The translations under genes were made by a program, and so were the position numbers. Under the pieces are notes generated by a model. The model searched no databases and was not told the origin of the DNA. It saw only the letters and a list, made by a program, of their open reading frames with translations. From Anaerolineae bacterium (GTDB lineage: Bacteria; Chloroflexota; Anaerolineae; B4-G1): a stretch of 44,445 bases of DNA. The stretch's first letter is position 1, and each line of letters starts with the position of its first letter. The DNA lies in assembly GCA_016931785.1 (NCBI GenBank), contig JAFGED010000118.1, positions 1 through 44,445 of the forward strand, read 5' to 3'. Positions 10,433 through 19,161 of this stretch are shown piece by piece.

Positions 10433-11860
10433 ATGGAACCAACGATTCATTTCGGTACCGACGGTTGGCGGGCGCGCATCGCCGAGGATTACACATTCGA
10501 TAACGTGCGCCGCTGCGCGCAGGGTTTCGCCGCTTACCTGATCGACGAGAGTAAGGCAGGCGCCGAAGTAGTGGTCGGCCACGACAAGCGCTTCGCCGCC
10601 GAGCACTTTGCCGCGGCCGCCGCCGAGGTGATGGCCGCCAACGGCTTTCACGTCTGGTTGACGGACGGCTCGGCCCCCACGCCGGTGATATCCTACTCGG
10701 TCGTGGAGCGGGAGGCCGCCGGCGGCATCAACATCACCGCCAGCCACAATCCCCCCTGGGACCTCGGCTTCAAGGTGCGCGACGAAAAAGGCGCGGCGGT
10801 GGCGCCGGACGGCCTCAAGGAAATCGAAGCCGCCATTCCAGACATCACTGACGTCAAGCGCACGCCGCTGGAGGACGCCAAGGCGGCGGGGCAGATCGAG
10901 GTCTGGGACCCATCACCCGCCTACCTGGATCACATCGGGAAGCTGGTCGACGTCGAGCCGATCAAGGCAGCCGGACTCGACATCCTGGTGGAGGCGATGT
11001 GGGGCAACGGCATCGGCTGGTTCCCGCGCATCCTCGCCGGCGGCAAGACGCAGGTGACCGAGATCCACAACACGCGCAACCCCCTATTTCCAGAGATGGC
11101 GCGTCCCGAGCCGATCCCGCCCAACGTGGACGTCGGCCTGCAAAAAACGGTCGAGATGGGCGCCGACGTGTGCCTGATCATGGACGGCGACGCCGACCGC
11201 ATGGGCATCGGCGACGAAAACGGCGTGTTCATCAACCAACTTCAGGTCTATGGCCTGCTGGCCTACTACCTGCTGGAGGTGCGCGGCATGCGCGGGCCCA
11301 TCGTCAAGACCATCTCCACCACGTCGATGCTGGAGAAACTGGGCCAGATGTACGACGTGCCCGTCTACCGCACCGGCGTGGGCTTCAAGTACGTCGGCCC
11401 CAAGTTCAACGAGGTCAATGCCCTCATCGGCGGCGAGGAGAGCGGCGGCTATGCCTTCCGCGGCAGCGTGGCGGAGCGGGATGGCATCCTGGGCAACCTG
11501 TACTTTCTCGACATGATGGTGCGCTTGAACAAGACGCCGTCCCAGCTGCTCGCCCACCTGTACGAGAAACTGGGGGCGACCTACTACTACGACCGCGTCG
11601 ACACGCGCTTCCCAGGCGAAAAGCGCCCTGAGGCCAAGGCGCGCCTCGACGCCGCCAAGCCCGAGACGCTGGCCGGGATGAAGGTGGCCGAGATCGTGAC
11701 GATCGACGGCTACAAGTACGTCCTGGAAGGCGACAAGGGCTGGCTGCTGATCCGCTTCTCCGGCACCGAGCCCGTCGTCCGCGTCTACTGCGAGACCACC
11801 GACGAGGGCAAGGTCCAGCCGCTGCTGGACGAAGGGCTGGAGCTGGCAGGATTGGCATAG
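10433..11860 (+). CDS. Phosphomannomutase/phosphoglucomutase (alpha-D-phosphohexomutase)
   Basis: The 475-residue product carries all four active-site loops of the family: [14 protein letters not shown] with phospho-serine Ser104, the metal loop DGDADRMG (251-258), the sugar loop GGEESGGY (333-340) and the phosphate loop [10 protein letters not shown] (441-450). It interconverts hexose 6-phosphate and hexose 1-phosphate. Its position 9 bp after gmd suggests it supplies mannose 1-phosphate for GDP-mannose, but the sequence alone does not separate PMM from PGM activity. No GDP-mannose pyrophosphorylase lies nearby. AGGAGGA precedes the ATG. Confidence 0.9.
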   Translation: MEPTIHFGTDGWRARIAEDYTFDNVRRCAQGFAAYLIDESKAGAEVVVGHDKRFAAEHFAAAAAEVMAANGFHVWLTDGSAPTPVISYSVVEREAAGGINITASHNPPWDLGFKVRDEKGAAVAPDGLKEIEAAIPDITDVKRTPLEDAKAAGQIEVWDPSPAYLDHIGKLVDVEPIKAAGLDILVEAMWGNGIGWFPRILAGGKTQVTEIHNTRNPLFPEMARPEPIPPNVDVGLQKTVEMGADVCLIMDGDADRMGIGDENGVFINQLQVYGLLAYYLLEVRGMRGPIVKTISTTSMLEKLGQMYDVPVYRTGVGFKYVGPKFNEVNALIGGEESGGYAFRGSVAERDGILGNLYFLDMMVRLNKTPSQLLAHLYEKLGATYYYDRVDTRFPGEKRPEAKARLDAAKPETLAGMKVAEIVTIDGYKYVLEGDKGWLLIRFSGTEPVVRVYCETTDEGKVQPLLDEGLELAGLA

Positions 11861-11888
11861 GTCAAGCTCCAAGGCTTGAAGCCTGACC
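11858..11888. repeat. Imperfect inverted repeat between the mutase and tatD genes
   Basis: AGGTCA at the left end pairs with TGACCT at the right end, with further pairing between GGCTT and AAGCC inside. It covers the mutase stop codon. No T run follows, so it is not a normal terminator. Confidence 0.4.
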
Positions 11889-11904
11889 TACTACAGGAAA
11901 GGTC

Positions 11905-12721
11905 ATGACTCTGATCGACTCCCACGCCCATCTCGACTTTCACCAGTTCGATGGCGACCGCGAAGCCGCCATCACGCGGGCGCGGGAGGCCGGGTTGGTC
12001 GCCATCGTGAACGCAGGAGCCAGCCTGGAGTCGAGCCGAGCTGCGGTGGCGCTGGCGGATCGGGTAGACTTTATCTATGCGACCGTCGGCGTTCACCCCC
12101 ACGATGCCAAGACCGCTAATCGAGCGGCGCTGGCCGAGCTGCGCGCGCTGACCAGCCATCCCAAGGTGGTCGCCGTCGGCGAGATCGGCCTGGACTATTA
12201 CCGCGATCTCTCGCCGCGTCCCGTGCAGCGGCGAGCCTTCACCGATCAACTGGCGCTGGCGGCGGAGCTAGAGCTGCCGGTGGTGATCCACAGCAGAAGC
12301 GGCGATCACGATTGCCGGGCCCACGACGACGTGCTGGACATCCTGCGCGATTGGCTAGCCTCCCCCCCGCGTGCGGGGGGGACCGGGGGGGGGGTACGGT
12401 GTCATGCACTCTTACGCCGCCGGGCCGGAACGGCTGGACGAGGTGCTGGAGATGGGGTTCTACATCGGCACCTCCGGCCCGGTCACCTTCAAGAACGCCG
12501 GGCGGCTGCGGGAGGTGGCGGCAAAAGTACCGCTGGATCGCCTGCTGATCGAGACCGACTGCCCCTATTTGACGCCGGAGCCGCACCGCGGCAAGCGCAA
12601 CGAGCCTGCCTACGTGCGCTACGTCGCACAAACCATCGCCCTCATCCGTAACGTGACGCCGAGCAAGATCGGCCTAGCGACGACGGACAACGCCCGCCGC
12701 TTATTTGGAATCGATGGTTGA
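11905..12721 (+). pseudogene. tatD: TatD-family metal-dependent DNase, frameshifted at a G10 run
   Basis: The gene is split over two frames. The first (from ATG 11905) has the metal ligands of SHAHLDF (His7, His9), GEIGLDYY and VVIHSR. The second frame carries GVMHSYAAG and IETDCPYLTPE, and ends at 12721. All ligands of the TatD TIM barrel survive, so only the frame is broken. The switch lies in a C7/G7/G10 palindrome (12362-12394); removing one base would give about 271 residues, near the family length plus a 10-residue insert. It may be a sequencing error in the homopolymer, a real lesion, or a slippage site that yields some full-length protein. TatD enzymes are cytoplasmic 3'-5' exonucleases or deacylase-like hydrolases. 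The 3' end overlaps the next gene. Confidence 0.85.
12361..12394. repeat. C-run/G-run palindromic element inside tatD
   Basis: C7 (12362-12368), GCGTGC, G7 (12375-12381), ACC and G10 (12385-12394) form a strong hairpin. The same layout recurs at 30078, 32002, 34160 and, as a variant, 44089. Here it codes for SPPRAGG-type residues and coincides with the frameshift. Confidence 0.75.
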
Positions 12722-13682
12722 CCTGTCTATCGTCATCGTCAGTTGGAACGTCCGTGACCTGCTGCGGCAGTGTCTGCGTTCCATATTTGCGAACTTGCAA
12801 CTTGCAGACTTGCCAACCTGCGAGGTCATCGTCGTGGACAACGTCTCCACCGACGGCAGCCCCGAGCTGGTGCAGGCCGAGTTCCCCAACGTCCACCTGA
12901 TCGCCAACGCCGAAAATCGCGGCTTCCCGGCGGCCAATAACCAGGGGGTAACCGTGGCCCAAGGCCGCTACGTACTCATCCTGAACCCGGATACGAAGGT
13001 GGTCGGCGACGCGCTGGCGGCGATGGTGGCCTACGCCGACGCAAATCCCGACGTGGGCGTGGTCGGCCCGCAGTTGCTGAACGAAGATGGGAGCGTGCAG
13101 TCCTCCCGCCGCCGTTTCCCCACCCCGGCGACCGCCGTCTTCGAATCGACCTGGCTGCAGCCCTACGCCCCCCGCCGCCTGCTGGAGCGCTACTACGTCC
13201 AGGATCAGCCGGACGATGCCACGCTCGACGTCGATTGGGTCAAGGGCGCGGCGCTGATGGCCCGCCAGGAGGCCATCGAGCAAGTGGGACCGATGGACGC
13301 GGGGTACTTTATGTACTCGGAGGAGCTAGATTGGTGCAGGCGCTTCAAGGACGCGGGCTGGCGCGTGGTCTACCTGCCCACCGCTCAGATCGTCCACTAC
13401 GGCGGCAAGAGCAGCGACCAGGTGGTGACCTCGCGCCACATCCATTTTCAGACCAGCAAGGTGCGCTATTTTCATAAGTTTCACGGCCGCTTCGTGGGCG
13501 AGTTGCTGCGGTGGTTTCTGCTGGGCAACTACGTCTGGCAGCTAGGGTTGGAAGGAGCCAAGTGGCTGGTGGGCCACAAGCGGCCCCTGCGGGCGGAGCG
13601 GAGCGCCGCCTACCGGCAAATCTTGCGGTCGAGATTATTGCCTGCGAAGGCGCCTGGTGAAGAATCAGAGATGAGAGAGTAG
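12714..13682 (+). CDS. GT2 family glycosyltransferase (rhamnosyltransferase-like)
   Basis: The 322-residue product has the GT-A fold signature of family 2: LSIVIVSWNVRDLL at the N-terminus, VIVVDNVSTDGS, NRGFPAANNQG, and LNPDT as the metal-binding DxD-like site, with MYSEELDWCRRFKDAGW further on. Such enzymes add sugars, often rhamnose, to lipid-linked or surface glycans at the cytoplasmic membrane face. I prefer ATG 12714; a TTG at 12705 would add three residues. It overlaps the tatD end by 8 bp. A heptamer-like repeat (12791-12822) codes for NLQLADLPTC between the first helix and the second strand. Donor and acceptor are not known; GDP-rhamnose is a contextual guess. Confidence 0.88.
   Translation: MVDLSIVIVSWNVRDLLRQCLRSIFANLQLADLPTCEVIVVDNVSTDGSPELVQAEFPNVHLIANAENRGFPAANNQGVTVAQGRYVLILNPDTKVVGDALAAMVAYADANPDVGVVGPQLLNEDGSVQSSRRRFPTPATAVFESTWLQPYAPRRLLERYYVQDQPDDATLDVDWVKGAALMARQEAIEQVGPMDAGYFMYSEELDWCRRFKDAGWRVVYLPTAQIVHYGGKSSDQVVTSRHIHFQTSKVRYFHKFHGRFVGELLRWFLLGNYVWQLGLEGAKWLVGHKRPLRAERSAAYRQILRSRLLPAKAPGEESEMRE
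12791..12822. repeat. AACTTGC-type heptamer repeat within the GT2 gene
   Basis: Four imperfect copies of a 7- to 8-bp unit (AACTTGC, AACTTGC, AGACTTGC, CAACCTGC) lie in frame and code for a loop after the first helix of the GT-A fold. Confidence 0.6.
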
Positions 13683-13705
13683 AGATTGTTCAGTCGAGAT
13701 GCGAT

Positions 13706-14884
13706 ATGCGAATTGGGTTAGTTAGCGGGGAATATCCACCCGATCAAGGCGGCGTGGGAGATTTTACCCGCGAGATCGGAAAGGCGCTGGCCGCCCTCGG
13801 CCACGACGTGCACGTGATCACGGGAAAATCTCAAATCGTTCGACTGAGCGCTCACGACGAAGTCGCAAATCTCAAATCGCAAATCGCTGTGCATCGAGAA
13901 GTCAGCAACTGGGATTGGGGCTGCTGGAAGCAGATACGGCAGATCGCGCAGCGAGAGCGACTCGACGTGCTGAACGTCCAGTTCCAGACCGCCGCCTACG
14001 GGATGCATCCGGCGATCAATCTGGTGCCCAAGCGCAGGAGCAGGCCGCCGGTGGCGGCGACCTTTCACGATCTCAAGGAACCCTACCTTTTCCCCAAGGC
14101 CGGGGCGCTGCGCTGGTGGGTGATCAAGACGCTGGCCCAACGCGCCGAAGGGGTGATCGTCACAAACATCGAAGACGAAATCAAAATCTCCGGTCTCCAA
14201 TCTCCAATCTCCAACTTGGTCCGTATCCCGATCGGCTCGAACATCACCCCCCGCCTGCCCGGCGCCTACGATCGCGCTCTGTGGCGCAAACGCTGGAAAC
14301 TCGGGCCGGATGACCTTCTGCTGGGCTACTTTGGCTTCCTGAACGAACGGAAGGGAGGCGAGGACCTGATCGAAACGCTGGCGGCCTTGGCCGCGCGTGG
14401 GCTCCCGGCGCACCTGCTCTTCATCGGCGGGCGGGTGGGCAGCTCCGACCCCGCCAACCTGGTCTATGCCAAGCAGGTAGAGCGCCTCGTCGCCGAGCGT
14501 GGGCTCGAGCACCGGGTGCATTATACCGACTTTGTCCCGGCGGAGGAGGTATCGGCGAGCCTGGAGGCGGTCGACGCGTGCGTGCTGCCCTACCGGGACG
14601 GGGTCTCGCTGCGACACGGGAGCCTGCACGCCTGCCTGGCCCACGGGAAACCTATCGTCACCACGCGGCCCGCCGTGGAGACGCCCGAGGTCCGCGACGG
14701 CGAGAACGTGCTGCTGGCACCGGCAGAAGACATCGCCGCCCTGGCCGACGGCGTCGCGCGGCTGGCGGCCGACGCCGAACTGCGCACACGGTTGGAAAAA
14801 GGCGCCCTGACACTGGCGGCGGAATTCACCTGGGATCACATCGCCTCCCGGACGGCCGAGTTCCTTGCGGAGCTGATCGCATGA
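13706..14884 (+). CDS. GT4 family glycosyltransferase
   Basis: The 392-residue product has a GT-B fold: MRIGLVSGEYPPDQGGVGDF at the N-terminus and a C-terminal domain with LGYFGFLNERKGGEDLIETL, HYTDFVPAEEVSASLEAVDA and the donor-binding region near SLRHGSLHACLAHGKPIV. Retaining GT4 enzymes move a sugar from a nucleotide donor to a glycan or lipid at the membrane. Two heptamer-repeat tracts (about 13826-13888 and 14183-14218) code for extra loops rich in K, S, Q, N and L. It begins 23 bp after the GT2 gene, and its TGA overlaps the ATG of the next gene (ATGA), so the two are translationally coupled. Substrates cannot be read from sequence. Confidence 0.88.
   Translation: MRIGLVSGEYPPDQGGVGDFTREIGKALAALGHDVHVITGKSQIVRLSAHDEVANLKSQIAVHREVSNWDWGCWKQIRQIAQRERLDVLNVQFQTAAYGMHPAINLVPKRRSRPPVAATFHDLKEPYLFPKAGALRWWVIKTLAQRAEGVIVTNIEDEIKISGLQSPISNLVRIPIGSNITPRLPGAYDRALWRKRWKLGPDDLLLGYFGFLNERKGGEDLIETLAALAARGLPAHLLFIGGRVGSSDPANLVYAKQVERLVAERGLEHRVHYTDFVPAEEVSASLEAVDACVLPYRDGVSLRHGSLHACLAHGKPIVTTRPAVETPEVRDGENVLLAPAEDIAALADGVARLAADAELRTRLEKGALTLAAEFTWDHIASRTAEFLAELIA
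13826..13888. repeat. CAAATC-type heptamer repeats in the GT4 gene (first tract)
   Basis: CTCAAAT and CGCAAAT units with a 7-bp period at 13864-13888, preceded by a single copy at about 13828-13840. They remain in frame and code for KSQI/NLKSQIA-type residues. Confidence 0.65.
14183..14218. repeat. CAATCTC heptamer repeat in the GT4 gene (second tract)
   Basis: Five contiguous 7-bp units (AAATCTC, CGGTCTC, CAATCTC, CAATCTC, CAACTTG) code for an ISGLQSPISNL-like insert between the two GT-B lobes. Confidence 0.75.
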
Positions 14885-17196
14885 GCCAGAGCACAGAACG
14901 CGCGCTGATCGCCGCCATCGTCGCCGCCTTTACCCTCCTGGGCCTCGTCTATAGCGTCGTGACGCCTATCTTTGAGGCCTCCGACGAAAAGTGGCACTAC
15001 CCGATGGTCAAAACCATCGCCGACAACTGGTCGCTGCCGGTGCAGGAGCCAGATGTCGATACGCCTTGGCGGCAGGAGGGCAGCCAGGCCCCGCTCTATT
15101 ACGCGCTCTCGGCGGCCGCCACCTTCTGGATCGATACGTCGGATATGGAGGCGGTGCGCCACCTCAACCCCCACGTCGACGCCGGGGCCACGCCCGACGG
15201 CAACGGCAACCTGGTCGTCCACGACCCCGCGTTGGAGCGTTTCCCCTGGCGCGGCACGGCGCTGGCGGTACACATCATCCGCTTCCTCTCGGTGCTGATG
15301 GGCGCGGCGGCGGTCATTTTCACCTACCTCATCGCGCGCGAGGTGCTGCCCGCGCGGCCCGCGCTGGCGCTGGGAGCGGCGGCGATCCACGCCTTCACGC
15401 CGATGGTTGTGTTCATCTCGGCATCGGTCAACAACGACAACCTGGCCGTGCTGCTATCCAGCCTGGGCCTATGGCTACTGATCAGAATCTCCAATCTCCA
15501 ATCTCCAAATCTCAAGTCATCAATGACTCGCTACTTGCCATTGGGCGTCGTCCTGGGATTAGCAGCCCTCACCAAGTCCCAGACGCTGGCGCTGGCCCCG
15601 CTGACGGCGCTGGTCGTCGCCATGCGGGCGGCGCGGAGACGATCCTGGCGCGAGTTCGTCATCGGCGGGTTGGCAACGGCCCTGCCGCTGCTCCTCATCG
15701 CCGGCTGGTGGTACCTGCGCAACCTGCGGCTCTACGGCGATCTCAGCGGCATTGAGATGTTCACCCAGATACTGGGCCAGCGGGATGTGCCCGCCGACCT
15801 GCCTCAACTGTGGCGCGAGCGTTTTAGCTTCCTGGTCGGCTACTGGGGCAACTTTGGCGGCATCAACGTGCCGATGGCAGCGTGGGTGTATGGGGTGCTG
15901 AACACCATCGTGCCGGTCGCCGCAGTAGGCTTGTTGATCGCCCTGGTCAAAACGCAAATCGCAAATCGCAAATCTCAGAAACCCAGTGTTCGCCATTTGA
16001 TATTTGCTATTTGTAATTTGCCACTTGTCCTTTGCCTCCTCTGGGCGCTCCTGGTTTTCATCCCCTGGCTCCTGTGGGCGCGCGTCACCTGGTCATCCCA
16101 GGGACGGCTGGTCTTTTACGCCATCTCCGTCTGGTCGCTGCTGCTGGCGATGGGGATCGCGGGCTGGCTCCCGCGCCGCTGGGGACGCTGGGCCGTGGCG
16201 GCCTTTGCGCTCTTCCTGCTCGGGCTGGCTGCCGCCGCGCCCTTTGCCTGGATCGCACCCGCTTACGCGCCGCCGGAGCCGCTGACCGACGCGCAGGTCG
16301 CCGCCATACCCAACCCACTGAGTGTCACATTTGGCCCGTTGACAAGCATGGGGCGGGCAAACAACTTGAAGCTGCTGGGTTACGACCTGGAGACGACAGC
16401 GGTCGAGCCGGGCGGGCAGGTCGCGGTGACGCTCTACTGGCAGGCGCTGGCCCCGACCGAACGCCCCTACTCCGTGTTCGTGCACCTGCTGGGCGAAGGC
16501 GATATCTTGATCGCGCAGCGAGACACCTATCCGGGCCTGGGGCTGCTTTCAACAACGCGCCTGACGGCGTGGCTGGGGCCGGGCAGCGCCTGGGCCGACC
16601 GGTACGTCATCCGCGTGCCGGAGACGGCCTACGCGCCCGACGTGGCACAGATCGCGGTAGGGCTGTATAATTACGCCGATTGGACGCGCCTGCCTGCTGG
16701 CAACGGCGCTGCAAGCAGCGGAGACCACGTCCGTTTTGGTCGGATCGAGATTCAGGCGCTGCAGGGCGAGGTGCCCAATCCCATCGCGGTCAATTTTGAC
16801 GACCAGATGGCCCTGGTGGGCTACGACCTCGACCGGCGGGTCGTGAGGCCTGGAGAGGAGATCACCCTGACGCTGTACTGGCGCGGCCTGCGGAAGATGG
16901 CGCGCAACTATACCATCTCGGCCCAGCTCGTGAACGACGCACAGGTCAAGGCGGCCGAGGATAGCAACTGGCCGCTGAAAGGCGACGCGCCGACGATGCT
17001 CTGGGAGCCGGGAAACCTGCTGGAGGATCCAAAAACGCTCGCCGTGCGCGCCGACGCCCTACCAGGTGTCTACGACGTCCAGATCACCGTGTTCAAGAAA
17101 CAGGACGAGGAATTCATCCACCTGCCGGTGATCTCCGAGCGCGGCGAGATGCTTTCAAATCACGTCCTTCTGACCCAAGTACGAGTGGAACCGTGA
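14881..17196 (+). CDS. Membrane GT-C (GT39/DUF2142-like) glycosyltransferase with two extracytoplasmic beta modules
   Basis: The 771-residue product has a first membrane helix (about 10-28) and an external loop with FEASDEKWHY, the acidic-pair-plus-histidine pattern of polyprenyl-phosphate-sugar-dependent GT-C enzymes. Many further helices follow, to about residue 465. The soluble C-terminal part holds two related modules, both with LxGYDL, a PGG/PGE turn, and VTLYWQ/LTLYWR (about 480-620 and 635-765). It probably moves a lipid-linked sugar to a surface acceptor outside the membrane. Two heptamer-repeat tracts (15485-15516 and 15953-16035) fall in loops or helix ends. It overlaps the GT4 gene by 4 bp (ATGA) and uvrC by 4 bp (GTGA). 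Confidence 0.8.
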   Translation: MSQSTERALIAAIVAAFTLLGLVYSVVTPIFEASDEKWHYPMVKTIADNWSLPVQEPDVDTPWRQEGSQAPLYYALSAAATFWIDTSDMEAVRHLNPHVDAGATPDGNGNLVVHDPALERFPWRGTALAVHIIRFLSVLMGAAAVIFTYLIAREVLPARPALALGAAAIHAFTPMVVFISASVNNDNLAVLLSSLGLWLLIRISNLQSPNLKSSMTRYLPLGVVLGLAALTKSQTLALAPLTALVVAMRAARRRSWREFVIGGLATALPLLLIAGWWYLRNLRLYGDLSGIEMFTQILGQRDVPADLPQLWRERFSFLVGYWGNFGGINVPMAAWVYGVLNTIVPVAAVGLLIALVKTQIANRKSQKPSVRHLIFAICNLPLVLCLLWALLVFIPWLLWARVTWSSQGRLVFYAISVWSLLLAMGIAGWLPRRWGRWAVAAFALFLLGLAAAAPFAWIAPAYAPPEPLTDAQVAAIPNPLSVTFGPLTSMGRANNLKLLGYDLETTAVEPGGQVAVTLYWQALAPTERPYSVFVHLLGEGDILIAQRDTYPGLGLLSTTRLTAWLGPGSAWADRYVIRVPETAYAPDVAQIAVGLYNYADWTRLPAGNGAASSGDHVRFGRIEIQALQGEVPNPIAVNFDDQMALVGYDLDRRVVRPGEEITLTLYWRGLRKMARNYTISAQLVNDAQVKAAEDSNWPLKGDAPTMLWEPGNLLEDPKTLAVRADALPGVYDVQITVFKKQDEEFIHLPVISERGEMLSNHVLLTQVRVEP
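15485..15516. repeat. CAATCTC heptamer repeat in the GT-C gene
   Basis: Units GAATCTC, CAATCTC, CAATCTC and CAAATCTC lie in frame and code for ISNLQSPNLKSS between two membrane helices. Confidence 0.75.
15953..16035. repeat. Inverted pair of heptamer arrays in the GT-C gene
   Basis: Three CGCAAAT units plus CTCAGAA (15953-15980) are followed at 15995 by six units of the ATTTGNN type, roughly the complementary motif. The two arms could pair. The frame stays open. Confidence 0.7.
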
Positions 17197-19058
17197 CGAT
17201 AGAGATTTCCGATCACATCAGATCCCAGGTCGAAACCACACCTCACAAGCCGGGCGTCTATATGATGCACGATGCAGAGGATCGGGTCATCTACGTGGGC
17301 AAGGCGGTGGATCTGCACAGCCGCGTGCGCTCCTACTTCCAGCCCTCCTCCTGGGAACACGGCAAGGAGCGCTCAATCGCCTCAGAGACCGTCGAGCTGG
17401 AATTCATCGTCACCGACTCGGAGCTGGAGGCGCTGATCCTGGAGGCGAACCTGATCAAGCAGCACCGCCCGCGCTACAACGTGCGCCTCAAGGACGACAA
17501 GCGCTACCCCTACATCAAGATCACCTGGGCCGACCCGTTCCCAAAGGTGTTCATCACCCGGCGGATGGAGCAGGACGGCAGCCGCTACTTTGGTCCCTAC
17601 ACCTCGTCCACCGCCGTCCACCAGACGCTCGACCTGCTGCGCAGGTCCTTCCCGTACCTGACCTGCAACCGCGAGATCACCGGGCAGGACGAGCGGCCCT
17701 GCCTGTACTATGACATCAAGCTCTGCCTGGGACCGTGCATCGGCGCGGCGACACAGGAGGAGTACCGGACGATGATCCGCGGGCTGACCCGCTTCCTGGA
17801 GGGTCGCAGCGACGAGGTGCTCGCCGACCTGGAAAAGCGGATGCACGAAGCAGCGGAGGCGCTGGCTTTCGAGCGCGCGGCCACCCTGCGCGATCAGATT
17901 CAATCGGCGCAGCACATCGTCGAGCGGCAAAAGATCGTCTCGTCGATCACGGCGGACCAGGACGTGATCGCCTTCGCCCGCGAGGAGGGCGACGCCTGCG
18001 TGCAGATATTCTTCGTCCGGGGAGGCAAGCTGCTGGGACGGGAGTATTTCGTGCTGGAGGGCACGCAGGACGAGGACGAGCGAGAGGTGATGGCCGCCTT
18101 CCTCAAGCAGTTCTACGACGAGGCCGCCTACGTCCCATCCGAGGTGCTGCTGCCGGCGCGCATCGAGGAAGCGTTCATCATCGAGCAGTGGCTCAAGAGC
18201 AAGCGCGGGGCCAAGGTCAGCTTGCGCGTGCCCCGCCGGGGGCAGAAGCGGGAGCTGGTGCAGATGGCCGCCGATAACGCCACCGAAACGCTAGCCGCCC
18301 TGCGCGCCCAGTGGCAGGCCGACGCCCACAAGCACGAGCAGGCGATGGCCGAGATCCAGGAGGCATTGGACCTTCAGCAGCCGCCGACGCGCATCGAGTG
18401 TTACGACATCTCCACCACCCAGGGGACGGAGATCGTCGGCAGCATGGTCGTCTTTGTCCACGGCGTGCCGCGCAAGTCGGACTACCGGCGCTTTACCGTG
18501 CGCAGTGTGCACGGCCAGGACGACTATGCAAGCATGCGCGAGGTGCTGGGGCGTCGCTTCCATCGCTGGCGGATGGCGACGGAGGAGACCGCCCCAGGAG
18601 GCGGCGGCAAGGACGTCAAGGGCTGGGCCAAGCTGCCCGACCTGCTCATCGTCGATGGCGGCAAGGGACAGCTATCCGTGGCGGCCGAGGTGCTGCAGGA
18701 ATACGACCTGCTGGACAGAGTGCCGGTGGCGGGATTGGCCAAGCAGCGCGAGGAGATCTTTTTGCCGGGCCGGCCCAAGCCAGTTTTGCTGCCACGACGC
18801 TCCCAGGGGCTCTTTCTCTTGCAGCGCGTGCGGGATGAGGCCCATCGGTTTGCCATCACGCACCACCGCCAGCGACGCCGCCGGGCTGGGGTCGCGTCGC
18901 AGTTGGACAGCATTCCCGGCGTGGGACCGGCGCGGCGCAAGGCGCTCCTCAAGGCCCTTGGCTCCCTCGACGGCATCCGCGCCGCCACGGTCGGGCAACT
19001 GGCCGCGGTGCCGGGCATCCCGCGCGAGGTCGCGCTGGCTATCAAAGAGAATCTATAA
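17193..19058 (+). CDS. uvrC: Excinuclease ABC subunit C
   Basis: The 621-residue product is full length for UvrC, the dual-incision nuclease of nucleotide excision repair that acts with UvrA and UvrB. In order: a GIY-YIG nuclease domain (KPGVYMMHD, VIYVGKA at about 20-40), the UVR motif (LEKRMHEAAEALAFERAATL at about 211-230), the RNase H-like endonuclease domain (IECYDISTTQG, LLIVDGGKGQL), and C-terminal helix-hairpin-helix motifs (IPGVGPARRKALLKALGSLD). I start at GTG 17193, which overlaps the previous stop (GTGA). It ends the glycan run, an unusual neighbour; it may be carried along by transcription rather than by function. Confidence 0.96.
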   Translation: MTIEISDHIRSQVETTPHKPGVYMMHDAEDRVIYVGKAVDLHSRVRSYFQPSSWEHGKERSIASETVELEFIVTDSELEALILEANLIKQHRPRYNVRLKDDKRYPYIKITWADPFPKVFITRRMEQDGSRYFGPYTSSTAVHQTLDLLRRSFPYLTCNREITGQDERPCLYYDIKLCLGPCIGAATQEEYRTMIRGLTRFLEGRSDEVLADLEKRMHEAAEALAFERAATLRDQIQSAQHIVERQKIVSSITADQDVIAFAREEGDACVQIFFVRGGKLLGREYFVLEGTQDEDEREVMAAFLKQFYDEAAYVPSEVLLPARIEEAFIIEQWLKSKRGAKVSLRVPRRGQKRELVQMAADNATETLAALRAQWQADAHKHEQAMAEIQEALDLQQPPTRIECYDISTTQGTEIVGSMVVFVHGVPRKSDYRRFTVRSVHGQDDYASMREVLGRRFHRWRMATEETAPGGGGKDVKGWAKLPDLLIVDGGKGQLSVAAEVLQEYDLLDRVPVAGLAKQREEIFLPGRPKPVLLPRRSQGLFLLQRVRDEAHRFAITHHRQRRRRAGVASQLDSIPGVGPARRKALLKALGSLDGIRAATVGQLAAVPGIPREVALAIKENL

Positions 19059-19059
19059 A

Positions 19060-19089
19060 TTGGCAAGAATCTGGGATTTGTGGTATAGT
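19060..19089 (+). promoter_or_regulatory. Promoter for the P/T-linker membrane protein gene
   Basis: TTGGCA (19060-19065) and TATAGT (19084-19089) are 18 bp apart, starting right after the uvrC stop codon. A leader of about 65 bases leads to the TTG start at 19162. Confidence 0.5.
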
Positions 19090-19161
19090 TTTCCCCGGCG
19101 GAGGAGTAGACTGTAGGACCACGGTGGGAGGGGTAACAAGTATACCGTAAGGTAGGGCGGC

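Noticed and set aside
12361-12400. Programmed ribosomal frameshift in tatD
   Set aside because: There is a slippery G run and a hairpin, but no TatD case is known to me and a homopolymer error is likelier; kept only as a possibility.
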